Shown one piece after another: positions 44,648 through 55,822 of a stretch of 64,000 bases of DNA (the first letter of the stretch is position 1; every line of letters starts with the position of its first letter). The notes below the pieces were generated by a model. That model ran no database searches. It had not been told where the DNA came from and was given only the letters and a program-made list of their open reading frames with translations. Origin of the DNA: Salipaludibacillus sp. LMS25 (GTDB lineage Bacteria > Bacillota > Bacilli > Bacillales > Salisediminibacteriaceae). The stretch covers positions 4,434,001 to 4,498,000 of the forward strand of contig NZ_CP093299.1 of the NCBI RefSeq assembly GCF_024362805.1. The letters are read 5' to 3'. The translations under genes were made by a program, and so were the position numbers.

Positions 44648-46459
44648 CTACATATTGAGACCTTCTTCATGAGTAAGTCCCATTTTTTCAGCACCCTGTT
44701 GAAGAAGGTACATTTTCTCATATAATCCCTTACTAGCAAGAAGTTCTTCGTGGGTCCCTTCTTCAGCAATCTGACCTTCATGAAGGACAATAATGTGATC
44801 AGCTTGTTTAATCGTTGATAAGCGATGAGCGATAGCAATCGTTGTTCTGTTCTTACTCATGTTAGTAAGTGCTTGTTGAATGACCGTTTCTGTTTCTGTA
44901 TCAACGCTTGAGGTCGCTTCATCTAAAATAAGAATTTTAGGTGTTCGGGCCATCGTTCTTGCAAATGATATTAATTGCCTTTGACCGCTCGACAATGTGC
45001 CGCCTCTTTCTCCTACTGGTGTAGAATAACCTTGGGCAAGTGATGAAATAAACGAATGTGCATTAACGAATTTAGCAGCAGCTTCTACCTCACTATCCGT
45101 CATTTTTTTATCGTATAAACGAATGTTAGACGCAATGTCACCGACAAATAGAAAAGGGTCTTGTAATACAAGGCCAACTGATTGTCTTAACTCGTCATTT
45201 TGATAGTGGTCGATCAATGAACCATCAATATAAATCTCACCTGCTGATCGGTCATAAAATCGCATAAGTAGATTAATGATTGAGCTTTTCCCACTTCCTG
45301 TATGGCCAACTAAAGCCAGCGTTTCCCCTTCACGTACACGGAAACTAATCTTATTAAGAACATTTTTAGTGCCATCATACGAAAATGTCACGTTTCTAAA
45401 TTCAATTTCTCCTTTGAGAATTTGAGGATTTTCATTTCCAGTTTGTTGCGGTCCACGTTCTTCATAATCCATCAACTTAAACACTCGGCCTGCTGAAATC
45501 ATAGCTTGTTGAAAAACAGAAAGCCGTTGCATTATTTGATTCACTGGTTCGAAAAAGCGGTCAAGATAATTAACAAAGGCATAGAGCACCCCGATTTCCA
45601 CCGGACTTGTTAGTGAAGTAATTCCAAAATAGCTCAAAACAATGACAAGAGCAAGAATGGCCAAAACGTCAACAGCCGGACGTAATAATAACCCATCCAG
45701 CTTAATACTCTTAAACCACGCACGATAATGTCGGTGGTTAACTTCCTCAAATTCCTTTCTCATTCGACGTTCTTGCCGGAACAATTGAATAATTGTCATG
45801 CCTTGAATTGATTCGTTTAAACGTGCGTTTAACTCGCTCAGTTTTTCGCTCATTTCAGTATAATATGTCGTGCTGAATTTCTTGTATAACATCATAATGA
45901 CCACGATAAAGGGCAGCAAAACGAGACAAAAAAGAGCAAGTTGAACATTTAAATAAAACATGGCTGTAAAGACACCAATAAGAAACATGATATTTTGCAG
46001 AAAATTAGCCATCACGCTAACGTATAATTCTTTTACTTGCTCTGTATCATTGGTGATGCGTGAAACAAGGCCTCCAGCTGGAAACGTATCAAAGAATGAT
46101 AGCCCTAACCTTTCTACTTTCTCAAAAATATCGATCCGCAGTTTTTCAATAATGCGGAGTGCTATTTTTTGAAATAGTAACAGCTGAGAGTAGTTCATTA
46201 AAGCAGATAGGACATGAAGCGCTATATAACCAAGCCCAAGTACCATTAGCGACTCTGGTGGAAACACGCGCGGTGTGAGGAAATCGTCAATAAAAATTTG
46301 CACTAATATTGGCCCGACCAACTCTGCCGCTGTCCCACCTGCTAATAGGAAAAAAGCAACTAAAAGCCACTTCCAATGGGGGGTAGCATAGTTTATAAGA
46401 CGTTTAAACGTCTCACGTTGTGGTAAAGGAGTTACTAGTAATTTATGCCGATCATTCAT
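44648..46459 (-). CDS. ABC exporter half-transporter, second subunit (YheH/BmrD-like)
   Basis: 603 residues. Six-helix exporter domain (about 20-320) and ATPase domain (about 355-590). Walker A is GHTGSGKS; the signature has LSSGQRQL (canonical-like) and Walker B ILILDEATSSVD. The YheH/BmrD type usually carries the complete catalytic site. It is translated right after its partner (8-bp overlap), so a heterodimeric drug or lipid exporter is expected. Confidence 0.85.
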   Translation of the reverse strand: MNDRHKLLVTPLPQRETFKRLINYATPHWKWLLVAFFLLAGGTAAELVGPILVQIFIDDFLTPRVFPPESLMVLGLGYIALHVLSALMNYSQLLLFQKIALRIIEKLRIDIFEKVERLGLSFFDTFPAGGLVSRITNDTEQVKELYVSVMANFLQNIMFLIGVFTAMFYLNVQLALFCLVLLPFIVVIMMLYKKFSTTYYTEMSEKLSELNARLNESIQGMTIIQLFRQERRMRKEFEEVNHRHYRAWFKSIKLDGLLLRPAVDVLAILALVIVLSYFGITSLTSPVEIGVLYAFVNYLDRFFEPVNQIMQRLSVFQQAMISAGRVFKLMDYEERGPQQTGNENPQILKGEIEFRNVTFSYDGTKNVLNKISFRVREGETLALVGHTGSGKSSIINLLMRFYDRSAGEIYIDGSLIDHYQNDELRQSVGLVLQDPFLFVGDIASNIRLYDKKMTDSEVEAAAKFVNAHSFISSLAQGYSTPVGERGGTLSSGQRQLISFARTMARTPKILILDEATSSVDTETETVIQQALTNMSKNRTTIAIAHRLSTIKQADHIIVLHEGQIAEEGTHEELLASKGLYEKMYLLQQGAEKMGLTHEEGLNM

Positions 46460-48215
46460 ACATTTGCCCTCCTTTTTCCACTAACGATTCTAGTTGCTGT
46501 AGATTATACATGGTGTAATACCACTTACCTTGTCCCATAAGCTTTGCATGATCTCCGTGCTCAATTACCGTCCCATCATCCATGACAATGATTTGCTCTG
46601 CATGTTTAATAGCACTCAATCTATGAGCCGTAATAACAGTTGTTTTTTCAACACGCAATTTTCGTAGATGGGTTAAAATCGTCTCTTCTGTCTCCGCATC
46701 AACAGCTGATAATGCATCGTCAAGAACGAGAATTTCTGGATCCATTAATAATGCTCGTGCTATAGATAAACGTTGTTTCTGACCACCTGAAAGTGTCACA
46801 CCTCTTTCACCTACAATTGTCTCATAACCATTCTCTAATGCTAAAATGTCGTCATGAACAGATGCTAATTTTGCTACCTCGATAATTTCTTGATAGGAAG
46901 CAGTCGGTTTCCCAAAACTTATATTGTCAGCAATTGACGCAGAAAATAGAAAATGATCTTGTGGGACATACACCACTGTTTTACGAATGGCTTCAATTGT
47001 ATACGCTTCTATTGGTTTATTTGCAAACGTTATAGTGCCACCTGTTATTTCGAAATCTCGCATAAGAGAAGAAACAAGTGTGGTTTTTCCACTTCCTGTT
47101 TTACCTGCTACTCCTAATGTTTCCCCACGCTTAATATGTAGACTAATATCCTTTAAAACAGGCTTTTGCAGGCTTTCATTGTAAGAAAAATGATCAATTT
47201 GAAACGTAATATCTCCCTTTGGTGGTACAGGATCAGCTCCCTTCCTATTACTAACCTCATTTTTGACGGCTAATAATTTTTTCACTCTATCATATGAAGC
47301 CCTTCCACGTTCCACGATATTAAATAGCCACCCGAACGCTAACATGGGCCAAATCAGTAAACCTAGATAGACAGTAAAACTAGTAAGCTGTCCAATCGTA
47401 ATATCGTTATTTACAACAAACACAGCACCAAACGTAATGGATAAAAAATAAGAAAAGCCTATGATCAATGAAGAAGTAGGGTCAAATAACGCATCCACTT
47501 TAGCAACAGACACATTTTTTTCTACTACATCCGCCGTTTCTTTTTTAAAAGCCTCTGTATCTTCTTTTTCGTAACCGAGGGTTTTAATGACTCTTATACC
47601 TGCCATGCTTTCTTGGACTTTGTCATTTAGCGAGGAAAACGCTGCTTGTGCTTTTAGAAACCGTTTGTGAAGCAATGAGCCATAACGGCTAGTAGCCAAA
47701 GCCATTAGTGGCATAGGAAGCAACGCGATTAACGTCAGTTGCCAGCTGATCGTTGCTGCCATCGTCAGAATCACGAAGCCACCCATCGTTATCGAATCCA
47801 CTAGTGTAAGGACACCTATGCCTGCCGTCTGTTCGATGGCCCGAATATCATTTGTAGCATGGGCCATTAAATCTCCCGTACGTCTCCTTTGAAAAAACGA
47901 TGACGACATATTAGAGAAATGGCTATAAAGACGATATCGTAACACCCTGGCAAGCTTTATTGCTGATCCGAAAATTAAAATTCGCCATAGGTAACGGAGA
48001 GCGTAAATGGTAGCAGCCAGTCCTACTAATAGGCTCATCCATCGCGTTAAAATCTCTTGTGACAATGTCCCAGTTGAAATGTGATCGACTATGACACCAA
48101 CTACGTAAGGCGGAATAAGTGATAGTAGGGATACAACCGCCAATACGATGACGCCACTACCATAACGCCATCTCTCTTGTTTGAAATACCACATTAAATC
48201 TATGAATACACGCAC
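46452..48215 (-). CDS. ABC exporter half-transporter, first subunit (YheI/BmrC-like)
   Basis: About 587 residues. Exporter domain with FFQRRRTGDLMAHATNDIRA and FGWLFNIVERGRAS, matching YheI. ATPase domain with GKTGSGKTTL, LSGGQKQRLSIARAL and ILVLDDALSAVD: Walker B ends in Asp-Asp instead of Asp-Glu. This is the degenerate site typical of the first partner in heterodimeric exporters. A GTG at 48215, 11 nt after AGGGGTG, is a possible start; the ATG at 48236 has no clear RBS. The gene order YheI-YheH is kept. Confidence 0.83.
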   Translation of the reverse strand: MRVFIDLMWYFKQERWRYGSGVIVLAVVSLLSLIPPYVVGVIVDHISTGTLSQEILTRWMSLLVGLAATIYALRYLWRILIFGSAIKLARVLRYRLYSHFSNMSSSFFQRRRTGDLMAHATNDIRAIEQTAGIGVLTLVDSITMGGFVILTMAATISWQLTLIALLPMPLMALATSRYGSLLHKRFLKAQAAFSSLNDKVQESMAGIRVIKTLGYEKEDTEAFKKETADVVEKNVSVAKVDALFDPTSSLIIGFSYFLSITFGAVFVVNNDITIGQLTSFTVYLGLLIWPMLAFGWLFNIVERGRASYDRVKKLLAVKNEVSNRKGADPVPPKGDITFQIDHFSYNESLQKPVLKDISLHIKRGETLGVAGKTGSGKTTLVSSLMRDFEITGGTITFANKPIEAYTIEAIRKTVVYVPQDHFLFSASIADNISFGKPTASYQEIIEVAKLASVHDDILALENGYETIVGERGVTLSGGQKQRLSIARALLMDPEILVLDDALSAVDAETEETILTHLRKLRVEKTTVITAHRLSAIKHAEQIIVMDDGTVIEHGDHAKLMGQGKWYYTMYNLQQLESLVEKGGQMYE

Positions 48216-48236
48216 TGACAGCCTCACACCCCTCAC

Positions 48237-48603
48237 TAATTACGGCTAATCTAGGTATAACAGAAAATAGTTATTTCAGTCCATATCTATCGTCATAGCT
48301 TATTATTGTCATACAATGCCAAGACACTTTTCCTGGTTAGGCACGTTTTACCCTTTCAACCATTAGGATGGCGCATAGCACATGCGTATCAGGGCATTTG
48401 ATCGATGTGTCAGAAAATAAGCAGGTCGTCTCACGTTAATAATACCGTTTTCTTCTAACAAGTGATTCCTCAAAATATCTCAAATATCACTTTTGAATAA
48501 CCATCCCTTTGTTAAAAAAGCATTTCACTTCTATAATTATACAGTCACCTAGTAGATATTAAAACTAGAAGTTAGGTACAAAAAAGTTTAAACGTCATAT
48601 AAA
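48237..48603. other. 367-bp gap with nothing recognised
   Basis: No gene, repeat or strong stem seen between the exporter operon and the yneF terminator. Confidence 0.5.
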
Positions 48604-48627
48604 AAACACCCCTATTTAGGAGTGTTT
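48604..48627 (-). terminator. terminator of yneF
   Basis: Imperfect AAACACCCCT / AGGAGTGTTT stem with an ATTT loop, just beyond the yneF stop. Confidence 0.55.
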
Positions 48628-48631
48628 ACTG

Positions 48632-48850
48632 TTATTTTTTATCAGTTTGACCTTGCATGGCTTTCATCATTTGGTTGATTTTCTTCTGCGATGGATTCAT
48701 ACCCATTTGCATCATCATCACTCGAAGCATTTTTTCGTTAATTGGCGGATTTTTCTTCATATAATTCATCATATACTGTCTAGCGATAAAGAATCCGAGC
48801 GCGATTCCTGCTAACAGAGCGATGACACCGATTAAAATATTTACCCACAT
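48632..48850 (-). CDS. yneF: UPF0154 protein YneF
   Basis: 72 residues. Single N-terminal membrane segment (about 2-24) followed by [20 protein letters not shown], then [20 protein letters not shown]: the UPF0154 pattern. Member of the same gene block in B. subtilis. Function unknown. RBS GGAGGGTCAACG. Confidence 0.92.
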   Translation of the reverse strand: MWVNILIGVIALLAGIALGFFIARQYMMNYMKKNPPINEKMLRVMMMQMGMNPSQKKINQMMKAMQGQTDKK

Positions 48851-48969
48851 CGGCGTTGACCCTCCTTCTCTAATCTGCTGAATTGTCGACTAAAAACGTC
48901 ATAATGTTTGAACCCTATTCATTATACATGAAAGGCTTTCACATTTAAAGAGAAGCTTGGGATATTCAC

Positions 48970-49416
48970 TCATTTTTGTACGGTATCCAGCGTTTTTAAC
49001 GGCCTTAACCACCCGTATTGATTGTTCGCATAGTCCAACGCCAGAAAATAGTGTTGATAATAACGAAGTATTTCAAAAAAACACGTCTCAACATCTAGAT
49101 TGCCATCTGCTTCTAATAAAATCTTATTATGAGTAACCGTTATAGTAGCCGTACTGTCATCTTTCTTAAAATCAATATGATGTACATTTTCAACCCTACT
49201 GTAATCTTTATTATGAAAAAGAGTATGATAAATAGCTTGATTTATTTGTTTCTCTGGGATTGTTCTTGTAATGTAGTTAATTTGCGATCGCGTGATTGTT
49301 TTTAATAGGTCTGTAGCGAGACGATTTTCCTTAAACAGTTGAAATAATTTTTTCTCCATCCCCCGATACATGAGAGCCACATCTTCTCTCATTAAAACTA
49401 TCTCATACTTTCGCAT
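48970..49416 (-). CDS. sirA: sporulation inhibitor of replication SirA
   Basis: 148 residues, the same length as B. subtilis SirA (YneE). Shared features: an N-terminal RKYEIVLMRED strand, the RSQINYITRTIP segment, FFEILRYYQHYFLALDY and the end YGWLRPLKT. SirA binds DnaA to stop new rounds of replication at the onset of sporulation. The start is ATG at 49416 behind GAGGGGTGAG; the 57-nt extension to 49473 has no RBS. Confidence 0.85.
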   Translation of the reverse strand: MRKYEIVLMREDVALMYRGMEKKLFQLFKENRLATDLLKTITRSQINYITRTIPEKQINQAIYHTLFHNKDYSRVENVHHIDFKKDDSTATITVTHNKILLEADGNLDVETCFFEILRYYQHYFLALDYANNQYGWLRPLKTLDTVQK

Positions 49417-50010
49417 TCGCTCACCCCTCTTATGATTAAGCGTTAATGGCTTGTCTTCCATTATAAAAGACATCGATTCAAATATTTGTCATAACATGTG
49501 ATTCTTATTGACTTGTTTTGTCTAAGTGTTTGTCTTTTTATACTATCGAACTAATTCATAATACAAAAAGGCATTGCTCTTCCGCTGCAGCCCTTTTTAA
49601 AATAGATATTCAGTATTGTTCGCTTATTCGTGTTGAAGCTTCAATTATGACATTCATTCTGTCGGTAACTTTTTACTCAGTCAGTCCCTGCTCTCTAAGT
49701 AAACTTGGTTCATTAAGCTGAAACATCGAGAATTCAGGTGGCGGCGAGATGCCTACCTGAGTAAAATTCCCCCTTACGCTATGCGTTAAGGTAGGGAACT
49801 ATAGCCCTTAAAACTTTTAAGGTAAACTGCCCAACAAGCAACGGGTTTGAACCACTTTTCACTCAATTAAACATACCCCCTTTAGAAGTTAGATCATCTT
49901 ACAGTCCTAAGCTTATATTAAATCTTTAACACGTGGCTTATTTTTGTGGAAGACAATCATATCCAGTAAAGTAATTAGCTATAAAGGAATGTGCAAGCTT
50001 CGTAAGCATT
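49417..50010. other. intergenic region with consecutive stem-loops
   Basis: No gene. About 49735-49820 contains three stems in a row: TCAGGT/ACCTGA, CTTACG/GCGTTAAG and TTAAAACTTTTAA. This may be a structured RNA or decayed element (see findings). Confidence 0.4.
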
Positions 50011-50016
50011 AAAAAA

Positions 50017-50045
50017 ATTACGCCAAAGTAAGCCTTTGGCGTAAT
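50017..50045 (-). terminator. terminator of tkt
   Basis: Perfect 12-bp ATTACGCCAAAG / CTTTGGCGTAAT with a 5-nt loop, then TTTTTTT on the minus strand, 10 bp from the tkt stop. Confidence 0.85.
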
Positions 50046-50054
50046 GATTGTCTA

Positions 50055-52052
50055 TTATTTTTCTAAAAGTTGTTTAAAACGAGTGACAACATTTTCAACA
50101 GTAAAACCATATTCTTGGAGTATACGATCTCCTGGTGCCGAAGCCCCAAACTTGTCAATTCCTAGAACAGATCCTTCATCACCAGTATATCTTTCCCAAC
50201 CAAGAGTCGTTGCCATTTCAATACCGAGGCGACGCTTCAAATGAGATGGCAGTACAGATTCTTTATACTCAGCTGATTGTTTTTCAAAGCGATCCCAACT
50301 CGGCATACTGACGACAGAGACGAAGATCCCTTCTTTTTCAAGAGCTTGTTGAGCCTCTACCGCTAACGCTACTTCTGAACCACTGGCAAGTAAAAGTCCA
50401 TTTGCCTCTCCGTTTGCTTCAGAAACGACATAGGCTCCCTTTGTCACACCTTCATACGCTTTTTCTTTAGTTGACGGTAATGTAGGCAAACCTTGTCTTG
50501 TTAAAACAAGTGCTGTAGGTTCATGTTTACTTTCAAGTGCAGCTTTCCATGCAGCAGCAACTTCATTTCCGTCTGCTGGGCGTATAATGGATATACCCGG
50601 CATCGCTCTTAAAGCTGCTAGCTGTTCTACTGGCTCATGCGTAGGACCATCTTCTCCCACAGCAATACTATCGTGTGTAAAGACATATGTGACCGGCACC
50701 TTCATAATTGAAGATAAACGTAACGCTGGACGTAAGTAATCAGAGAATACGAAGAATGTAGCCACATACGGGCGAATGCCACCGTGAAGTGCCATCCCAT
50801 TAGCTGCTGCGGCCATAGCAAACTCACGTACCCCAAACCAAACATTGCGGCCACTATAATTATCACGACTAAAATCTTCTTCCCCATCTAGCATTGTTTT
50901 ATTAGATGAGGCTAAGTCTGCTGATCCACCAAATAAGCTAGGAACTTGTTGAGCAATAGCGTTTAAAACCTCTCCTCCGGAAGCTCTTGTAGCCGGCTTG
51001 TCTCCTTCCTCATAAACAGGAATAGCTTTATCCCAGTTAGCAGGAAGCTCTCCTTTAATCGCTGTTTCAAGCTCCTCACCAAGTTCTGGATAGGCTTTTT
51101 TGTATTCTGCAAAGAGATCGTTCCATTTTTCTTCTTCTGCTTGTCCTTTTTCCGCAAGTTGCTTATAATGCTCTCTTACCTCATCTGGCACGTAAAAGTC
51201 TTCTTCAAACGTCCATTTGTAAGCTTCCTTCGTCATTTTCACTTCATCTTCGCCTAGTGGTGCTCCGTGAGAGGCTGATTTACCACCTTTATTAGGTGAT
51301 CCATAGCCAATGACCGTTTTTACTTCAATTAATGTTGGACGATCATCTGCTTTAGCCGCTTCAATCGCTGTAGCAATTTCGCTCAAATCATTTCCATCTT
51401 CCACACGAATCACTTGCCAGCCGTAAGCTTTGAAGCGATCTTCTACATTTTCGGAGAAAGACTGGTGTAGCTCACCGTCAAGCGAAATGTCGTTTGAGTC
51501 GTAAAGGACAACGAGCTTCCCAAGTTTTAAATGTCCAGCAAGTGAGGCTGCTTCCGCAGATACACCTTCCATTAAATCCCCGTCTCCGCAGATACTATAT
51601 GTATAGTGATCAACGACATTGTAGTGATCGCGATTGTAAGTTGCAGCAAGTTTTCTTTCTGCCATAGCAAATCCAACAGACATCGCCACACCTTGTCCAA
51701 GTGGCCCTGTGGTTGCCTCTACACCTGGTGTATCTCCTACTTCAGGATGGCCTGGTGTACGACTTCCCCATTGTCTGAAATTTTTCAAGTCATCGAGTGT
51801 CACATCATAACCATGGAGATGAAGCAGGCTATAAAGTAACATTGAACCGTGCCCTGCTGATAAAACAAATCTGTCTCGATTAAACCAATCTGGGTTTGTC
51901 GGATTATGCTGCATAAATTGTGAAAACAGCTTATAAGCCATAGGTGCTGCTCCCATTGGCATTCCTGGATGGCCTGATTGTGCTTTCTCAACACCATCTA
52001 TCGATAGTGTTCTTATCGTTGCAATTGATAAGTGGTCGATATTTGTACACAT
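50055..52052 (-). CDS. tkt: transketolase
   Basis: 665 residues, as in B. subtilis Tkt (667). It moves two-carbon ketol groups in the pentose phosphate pathway using thiamine diphosphate. ThDP/metal motif GDGDLMEG near 153; active-site [12 protein letters not shown] near 27; EHEP-like [12 protein letters not shown] near 460; DYLRPALR near 425. The preferred start is MCTNIDHLS at 52052, 11-12 nt after AAAGAGG; 27 further codons upstream are not conserved. Opposite to lexA and in the B. subtilis order after ynzC. Confidence 0.96.
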   Translation of the reverse strand: MCTNIDHLSIATIRTLSIDGVEKAQSGHPGMPMGAAPMAYKLFSQFMQHNPTNPDWFNRDRFVLSAGHGSMLLYSLLHLHGYDVTLDDLKNFRQWGSRTPGHPEVGDTPGVEATTGPLGQGVAMSVGFAMAERKLAATYNRDHYNVVDHYTYSICGDGDLMEGVSAEAASLAGHLKLGKLVVLYDSNDISLDGELHQSFSENVEDRFKAYGWQVIRVEDGNDLSEIATAIEAAKADDRPTLIEVKTVIGYGSPNKGGKSASHGAPLGEDEVKMTKEAYKWTFEEDFYVPDEVREHYKQLAEKGQAEEEKWNDLFAEYKKAYPELGEELETAIKGELPANWDKAIPVYEEGDKPATRASGGEVLNAIAQQVPSLFGGSADLASSNKTMLDGEEDFSRDNYSGRNVWFGVREFAMAAAANGMALHGGIRPYVATFFVFSDYLRPALRLSSIMKVPVTYVFTHDSIAVGEDGPTHEPVEQLAALRAMPGISIIRPADGNEVAAAWKAALESKHEPTALVLTRQGLPTLPSTKEKAYEGVTKGAYVVSEANGEANGLLLASGSEVALAVEAQQALEKEGIFVSVVSMPSWDRFEKQSAEYKESVLPSHLKRRLGIEMATTLGWERYTGDEGSVLGIDKFGASAPGDRILQEYGFTVENVVTRFKQLLEK

Positions 52053-52275
52053 GGAAAAATCAGCCTCTTTTCTATTAGTATATTGATCACGTTTTCTCAT
52101 ACATATCATATACCTTCTGAAGAGGTTAGACAACCGTTTTCAATAGATAAAAGTGACTCACTACGCAAAGTGCCTTAAAATAGCCATGTTTTAACAGCGC
52201 TTTCAAAATAAAATCCCACATCGTATTTTCTGATGGGGGATAGGTATATGGATAAAACATGACTAACGGGAAATA

Positions 52276-52521
52276 TCAATGTAAGGGCCCATTGCTCCCT
52301 TTTCTTTTTTTCTCTTCTTTTAATTTTTCCGGTGTCACATCATTTCCTTTTTTATCTACTACTTTCACAGACGTTAACTGGTTTTTAAATGATTGGCGTA
52401 CATTACCTAAATACTCCTGACGAAGATCCTTCTGTTCCTGCTGCTCTTTAAGCGTTAAACCGTCACTTTTCGCCTTTCGTGCAAGCTCATTGATACGTTG
52501 TATTTTTTCTTTACTAAGCAT
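52276..52521 (-). CDS. ynzC: DUF896/UPF0291 protein YnzC
   Basis: 81 residues. INELARKAKSDGLTLKEQQEQ and RQEYLGNVRQSFKNQL are the DUF896 signature of a three-helix protein. In B. subtilis ynzC is the third gene of the LexA-controlled yneA operon. RBS GGAGGAAT upstream of ATG. Function not known. Confidence 0.93.
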   Translation of the reverse strand: MLSKEKIQRINELARKAKSDGLTLKEQQEQKDLRQEYLGNVRQSFKNQLTSVKVVDKKGNDVTPEKLKEEKKRKGSNGPLH

Positions 52522-52592
52522 TTTTATTCCTCCAAGTTGTTGACGTGCTCCATTAATCTTATTAAACTATAGAGGATGTTTCAACCGATTCA

Positions 52593-53563
<971 letters not shown>

Positions 53564-53580
53564 AGCTCTCACCTCAAATA

Positions 53581-53594
53581 AGAATGTTTGTTCC
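53581..53594. promoter_or_regulatory. LexA box 1 (degenerate)
   Basis: AGAATGTTTGTTCC: one mismatch in the left half of GAAC-N4-GTTC. Lies 18 bp before the yneA start. Confidence 0.55.
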
Positions 53595-53606
53595 CTTATC
53601 ATAAAC

Positions 53607-53620
53607 AGAACGCCCGTTCG
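53607..53620. promoter_or_regulatory. LexA box 2
   Basis: AGAACGCCCGTTCG: perfect GAAC-N4-GTTC, about 44 bp upstream of yneA. The best match to the B. subtilis consensus CGAACRNRYGTTYC among the three. Confidence 0.85.
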
Positions 53621-53635
53621 TGTCAAGGGAAAAAG

Positions 53636-53649
53636 AGAACGTTCGTTTG
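53636..53649. promoter_or_regulatory. LexA box 3, overlapping the lexA -35
   Basis: AGAACGTTCGTTTG: GAAC-N4-GTTT (one mismatch). It covers the first part of the lexA -35 region, so LexA would repress its own transcription. Confidence 0.7.
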
Positions 53650-53675
53650 CGCAACCTGTGTTCTCATGGTATAAT
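53647..53675 (+). promoter_or_regulatory. lexA promoter
   Basis: TTGCGC (53647-53652), spacer of 17 bp, perfect TATAAT (53670-53675). Confidence 0.75.
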
Positions 53676-53766
53676 ATCCCTGTGTTATTAAATCGTCAGG
53701 TTATATATATGCACACGAAACCGATATTAGTACAAGCTCTCAAATATATATAAAGAGGTGTTTCAC

Positions 53767-54390
53767 ATGTCAAAATTATCTCCACGTCAACAAGCGATCC
53801 TCGAATTCATTAGAGCAGAAGTAAAAGATAAAGGCTACCCGCCTTCTGTGCGAGAAATCGGGGAGGCCGTGGGACTTGCCTCCAGCTCTACTGTACATGG
53901 GCATCTCTCTAGGCTTGAGAAAAAAGGATATATTCGGCGTGACCCGACTAAACCTCGTGCCATTGAAGTAATGGGATTAGATGATGATACAGGCTCAGTC
54001 TCAAAAACCCCGTCCCTTCATATTCCTGTTATCGGAAAAGTCACAGCCGGTCAGCCTATTACGGCCATTGAAAATGTTGAAGAATATTTACCGATGCCTG
54101 CGAGCTTTGTCCAAGATGAACATTCGTTCATTTTGGAGATATCAGGAGATTCTATGATAGAAGCCGGTATTTTTGATGGTGACTATGTAGTGGTTAAGCA
54201 GCAAACTTATGCGAATAACGGTGATATTGTCGTTGCTATGACGGAGGAAGAGGAAGCCACAGTAAAACGTTTCTTTAAAGAAGAAAATCACATTCGTTTA
54301 CAGCCGGAAAATGCTACTCTGGAGCCGATTATTCTTAACAATGTGCATATTTTAGGAAAAGTTATCGGTGTCTTTCGTACATTGCACTAA
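53767..54390 (+). CDS. lexA: SOS regulator LexA
   Basis: 207 residues. Winged-helix DNA-binding domain (about 1-68; [20 protein letters not shown]). Self-cleavage site Ala94-Gly95, and the catalytic pair Ser129 (in SGDSM) and Lys167 (in TVKRF) of the S24 peptidase domain. It represses the SOS genes and is cleaved with RecA help after DNA damage. Start ATG after AAAGAGGTG; a start three codons upstream lacks an RBS. Followed by a strong terminator and an SOS-controlled polymerase gene. Confidence 0.98.
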   Translation: MSKLSPRQQAILEFIRAEVKDKGYPPSVREIGEAVGLASSSTVHGHLSRLEKKGYIRRDPTKPRAIEVMGLDDDTGSVSKTPSLHIPVIGKVTAGQPITAIENVEEYLPMPASFVQDEHSFILEISGDSMIEAGIFDGDYVVVKQQTYANNGDIVVAMTEEEEATVKRFFKEENHIRLQPENATLEPIILNNVHILGKVIGVFRTLH

Positions 54391-54395
54391 GTCAT

Positions 54396-54415
54396 ACACG
54401 AGCTTTTGCTCGTGT
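54396..54415 (+). terminator. terminator of lexA
   Basis: ACACGAGC / GCTCGTGT stem with a TTTT loop followed by TTCTTTTTT. Confidence 0.85.
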
Positions 54416-54432
54416 TTCTTTTTTATGGAAAA

Positions 54433-54446
54433 AGAACAAATGTTCT
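54433..54446. promoter_or_regulatory. LexA box in front of the Y-family polymerase
   Basis: AGAACAAATGTTCT: perfect palindromic GAAC-N4-GTTC, 52 bp before the start codon and touching a TTCTTG / TGTAAT promoter pair (18-bp spacer). Confidence 0.8.
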
Positions 54447-54497
54447 TGTATTTTCCCCTGCTATTTTGTAATCTAATGCTTAAGGGGGAATTACATC

Positions 54498-55730
54498 ATG
54501 AAGCAAGTCATTTTTTTAGTGGATATGCAATCATTTTTTGCATCTGTTGAAAAGGCTAAACATTATCGTCATTTAAAACACCCTCTCGTCGTCTCCGGCG
54601 ATCCAAAGAGACGCTCTGGCGTTATATTAGCAGCCTGTCCTCTGGCTAAACAGGCCGGAATTAAAAACGGTGAACGACTATGGGAAGCACAAGAAAAGTG
54701 TCCTAATCTCATCTCTGTCTCTCCTCATATGCAAGAATATATTGATAATTCGCTAGCTATTACAAATATCCTTAAAAGTATAACGGATCTTGTAGAGCCA
54801 TATAGTATCGATGAACAATTCATGGATGTGACCTATTCTCAAAAGCTGTTCGGTACACCTGAAAATATGGCGCGTCATATTCAGCATGAAATTTATACAA
54901 AGCTGCGAGTAGTTGCTAGAGTCGGGATTGGTGAAAATAAAGTGCTGGCAAAAATGGCATGTGACACTTTTTCGAAACATAAAAAGAACGGGGTTTTCCA
55001 TTTAAAAAAGGACGAAATTGAAACAGTTTTATGGCCCCTACCAATCGAAAAGCTTTTTCGAGCAGGCAGTCAGATGGCCCGTCATTTGCGACGTCGGGCT
55101 ATCCGTACAATCGGTGACTTAGCACGGACGGACGTAACTAAAATTAAAAAGGAGTGGGGCATCCATGGGCATGTTCTGTGGATGAATGCTCATGGTGTTG
55201 ACTATTCTCCAGTCTCTCTTTCCACTACTGATAGACAAAAGGGAATCGGTAACGGGATGACGCTCCCTCGTGATTATCACGACATAACAGATATTAAAGT
55301 TGTATTGTTAGAACTTTGTGAAGAAGTTTGCCGCCGGGCGAGACAGGCTCATGTCATGAGCCAAACTGTATCGCTTGGAGTAACAGGCTCAACCTACAGT
55401 ATCAAAACAGGGTTTCACCGGCAAATGACGATTGCTGACCCTACAAATATAACGTTAGACATATATCGTATCGCCTGTGGGCTTTTCGATACCTTTTGGG
55501 ATGGGCAACCCATTAGGCGCTTGCATGTGTCACTTACAAACTTAGTCAATGACAACGCGGTACAACTAAGCTTATTTAAAGAAAAACAAGCCGACCATAT
55601 AAAATTAGGTTATGAGACAGATAAGATCCTTACTAAATATGGTAAAAACTCCCTCGTGCGCGCTTCCTCTTTATTAGCCTCTAGTCAGGCTAAAGACAGA
55701 GCAGCTAAAATAGGAGGGCATTATAAATGA
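54498..55730 (+). CDS. uvrX: Y-family DNA polymerase, UvrX/YqjW type
   Basis: 410 residues; UvrX of B. subtilis has about 416. Palm catalytic residues are Asp9 (FLVDMQSFFASVE) and Asp105-Glu106 (PYSIDEQFMDV). Fingers residues RRSGVILAACPLA, helix-hairpin-helix region VRASS at the end, and little-finger domain about 240-350. A damage-tolerant polymerase made after SOS induction. No yolD-like small partner is found directly downstream. RBS AAGGGGG. The distinction from YqjW is not certain. Confidence 0.87.
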   Translation: MKQVIFLVDMQSFFASVEKAKHYRHLKHPLVVSGDPKRRSGVILAACPLAKQAGIKNGERLWEAQEKCPNLISVSPHMQEYIDNSLAITNILKSITDLVEPYSIDEQFMDVTYSQKLFGTPENMARHIQHEIYTKLRVVARVGIGENKVLAKMACDTFSKHKKNGVFHLKKDEIETVLWPLPIEKLFRAGSQMARHLRRRAIRTIGDLARTDVTKIKKEWGIHGHVLWMNAHGVDYSPVSLSTTDRQKGIGNGMTLPRDYHDITDIKVVLLELCEEVCRRARQAHVMSQTVSLGVTGSTYSIKTGFHRQMTIADPTNITLDIYRIACGLFDTFWDGQPIRRLHVSLTNLVNDNAVQLSLFKEKQADHIKLGYETDKILTKYGKNSLVRASSLLASSQAKDRAAKIGGHYK

Positions 55731-55822
55731 GTGAATACCTTCCTTCATGCTTAAGGGTACTCGCTACTTGAGGGCTAAAAGCAACTGAATTTTTTTTATA
55801 TGTAGAAGGTAATTTGAAATGA

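Noticed and set aside
55731..55822. Short ATG frame overlapping the uvrX stop as a yolD-like partner
   Set aside because: It ends after 14 codons and has no similarity to YolD-type proteins.
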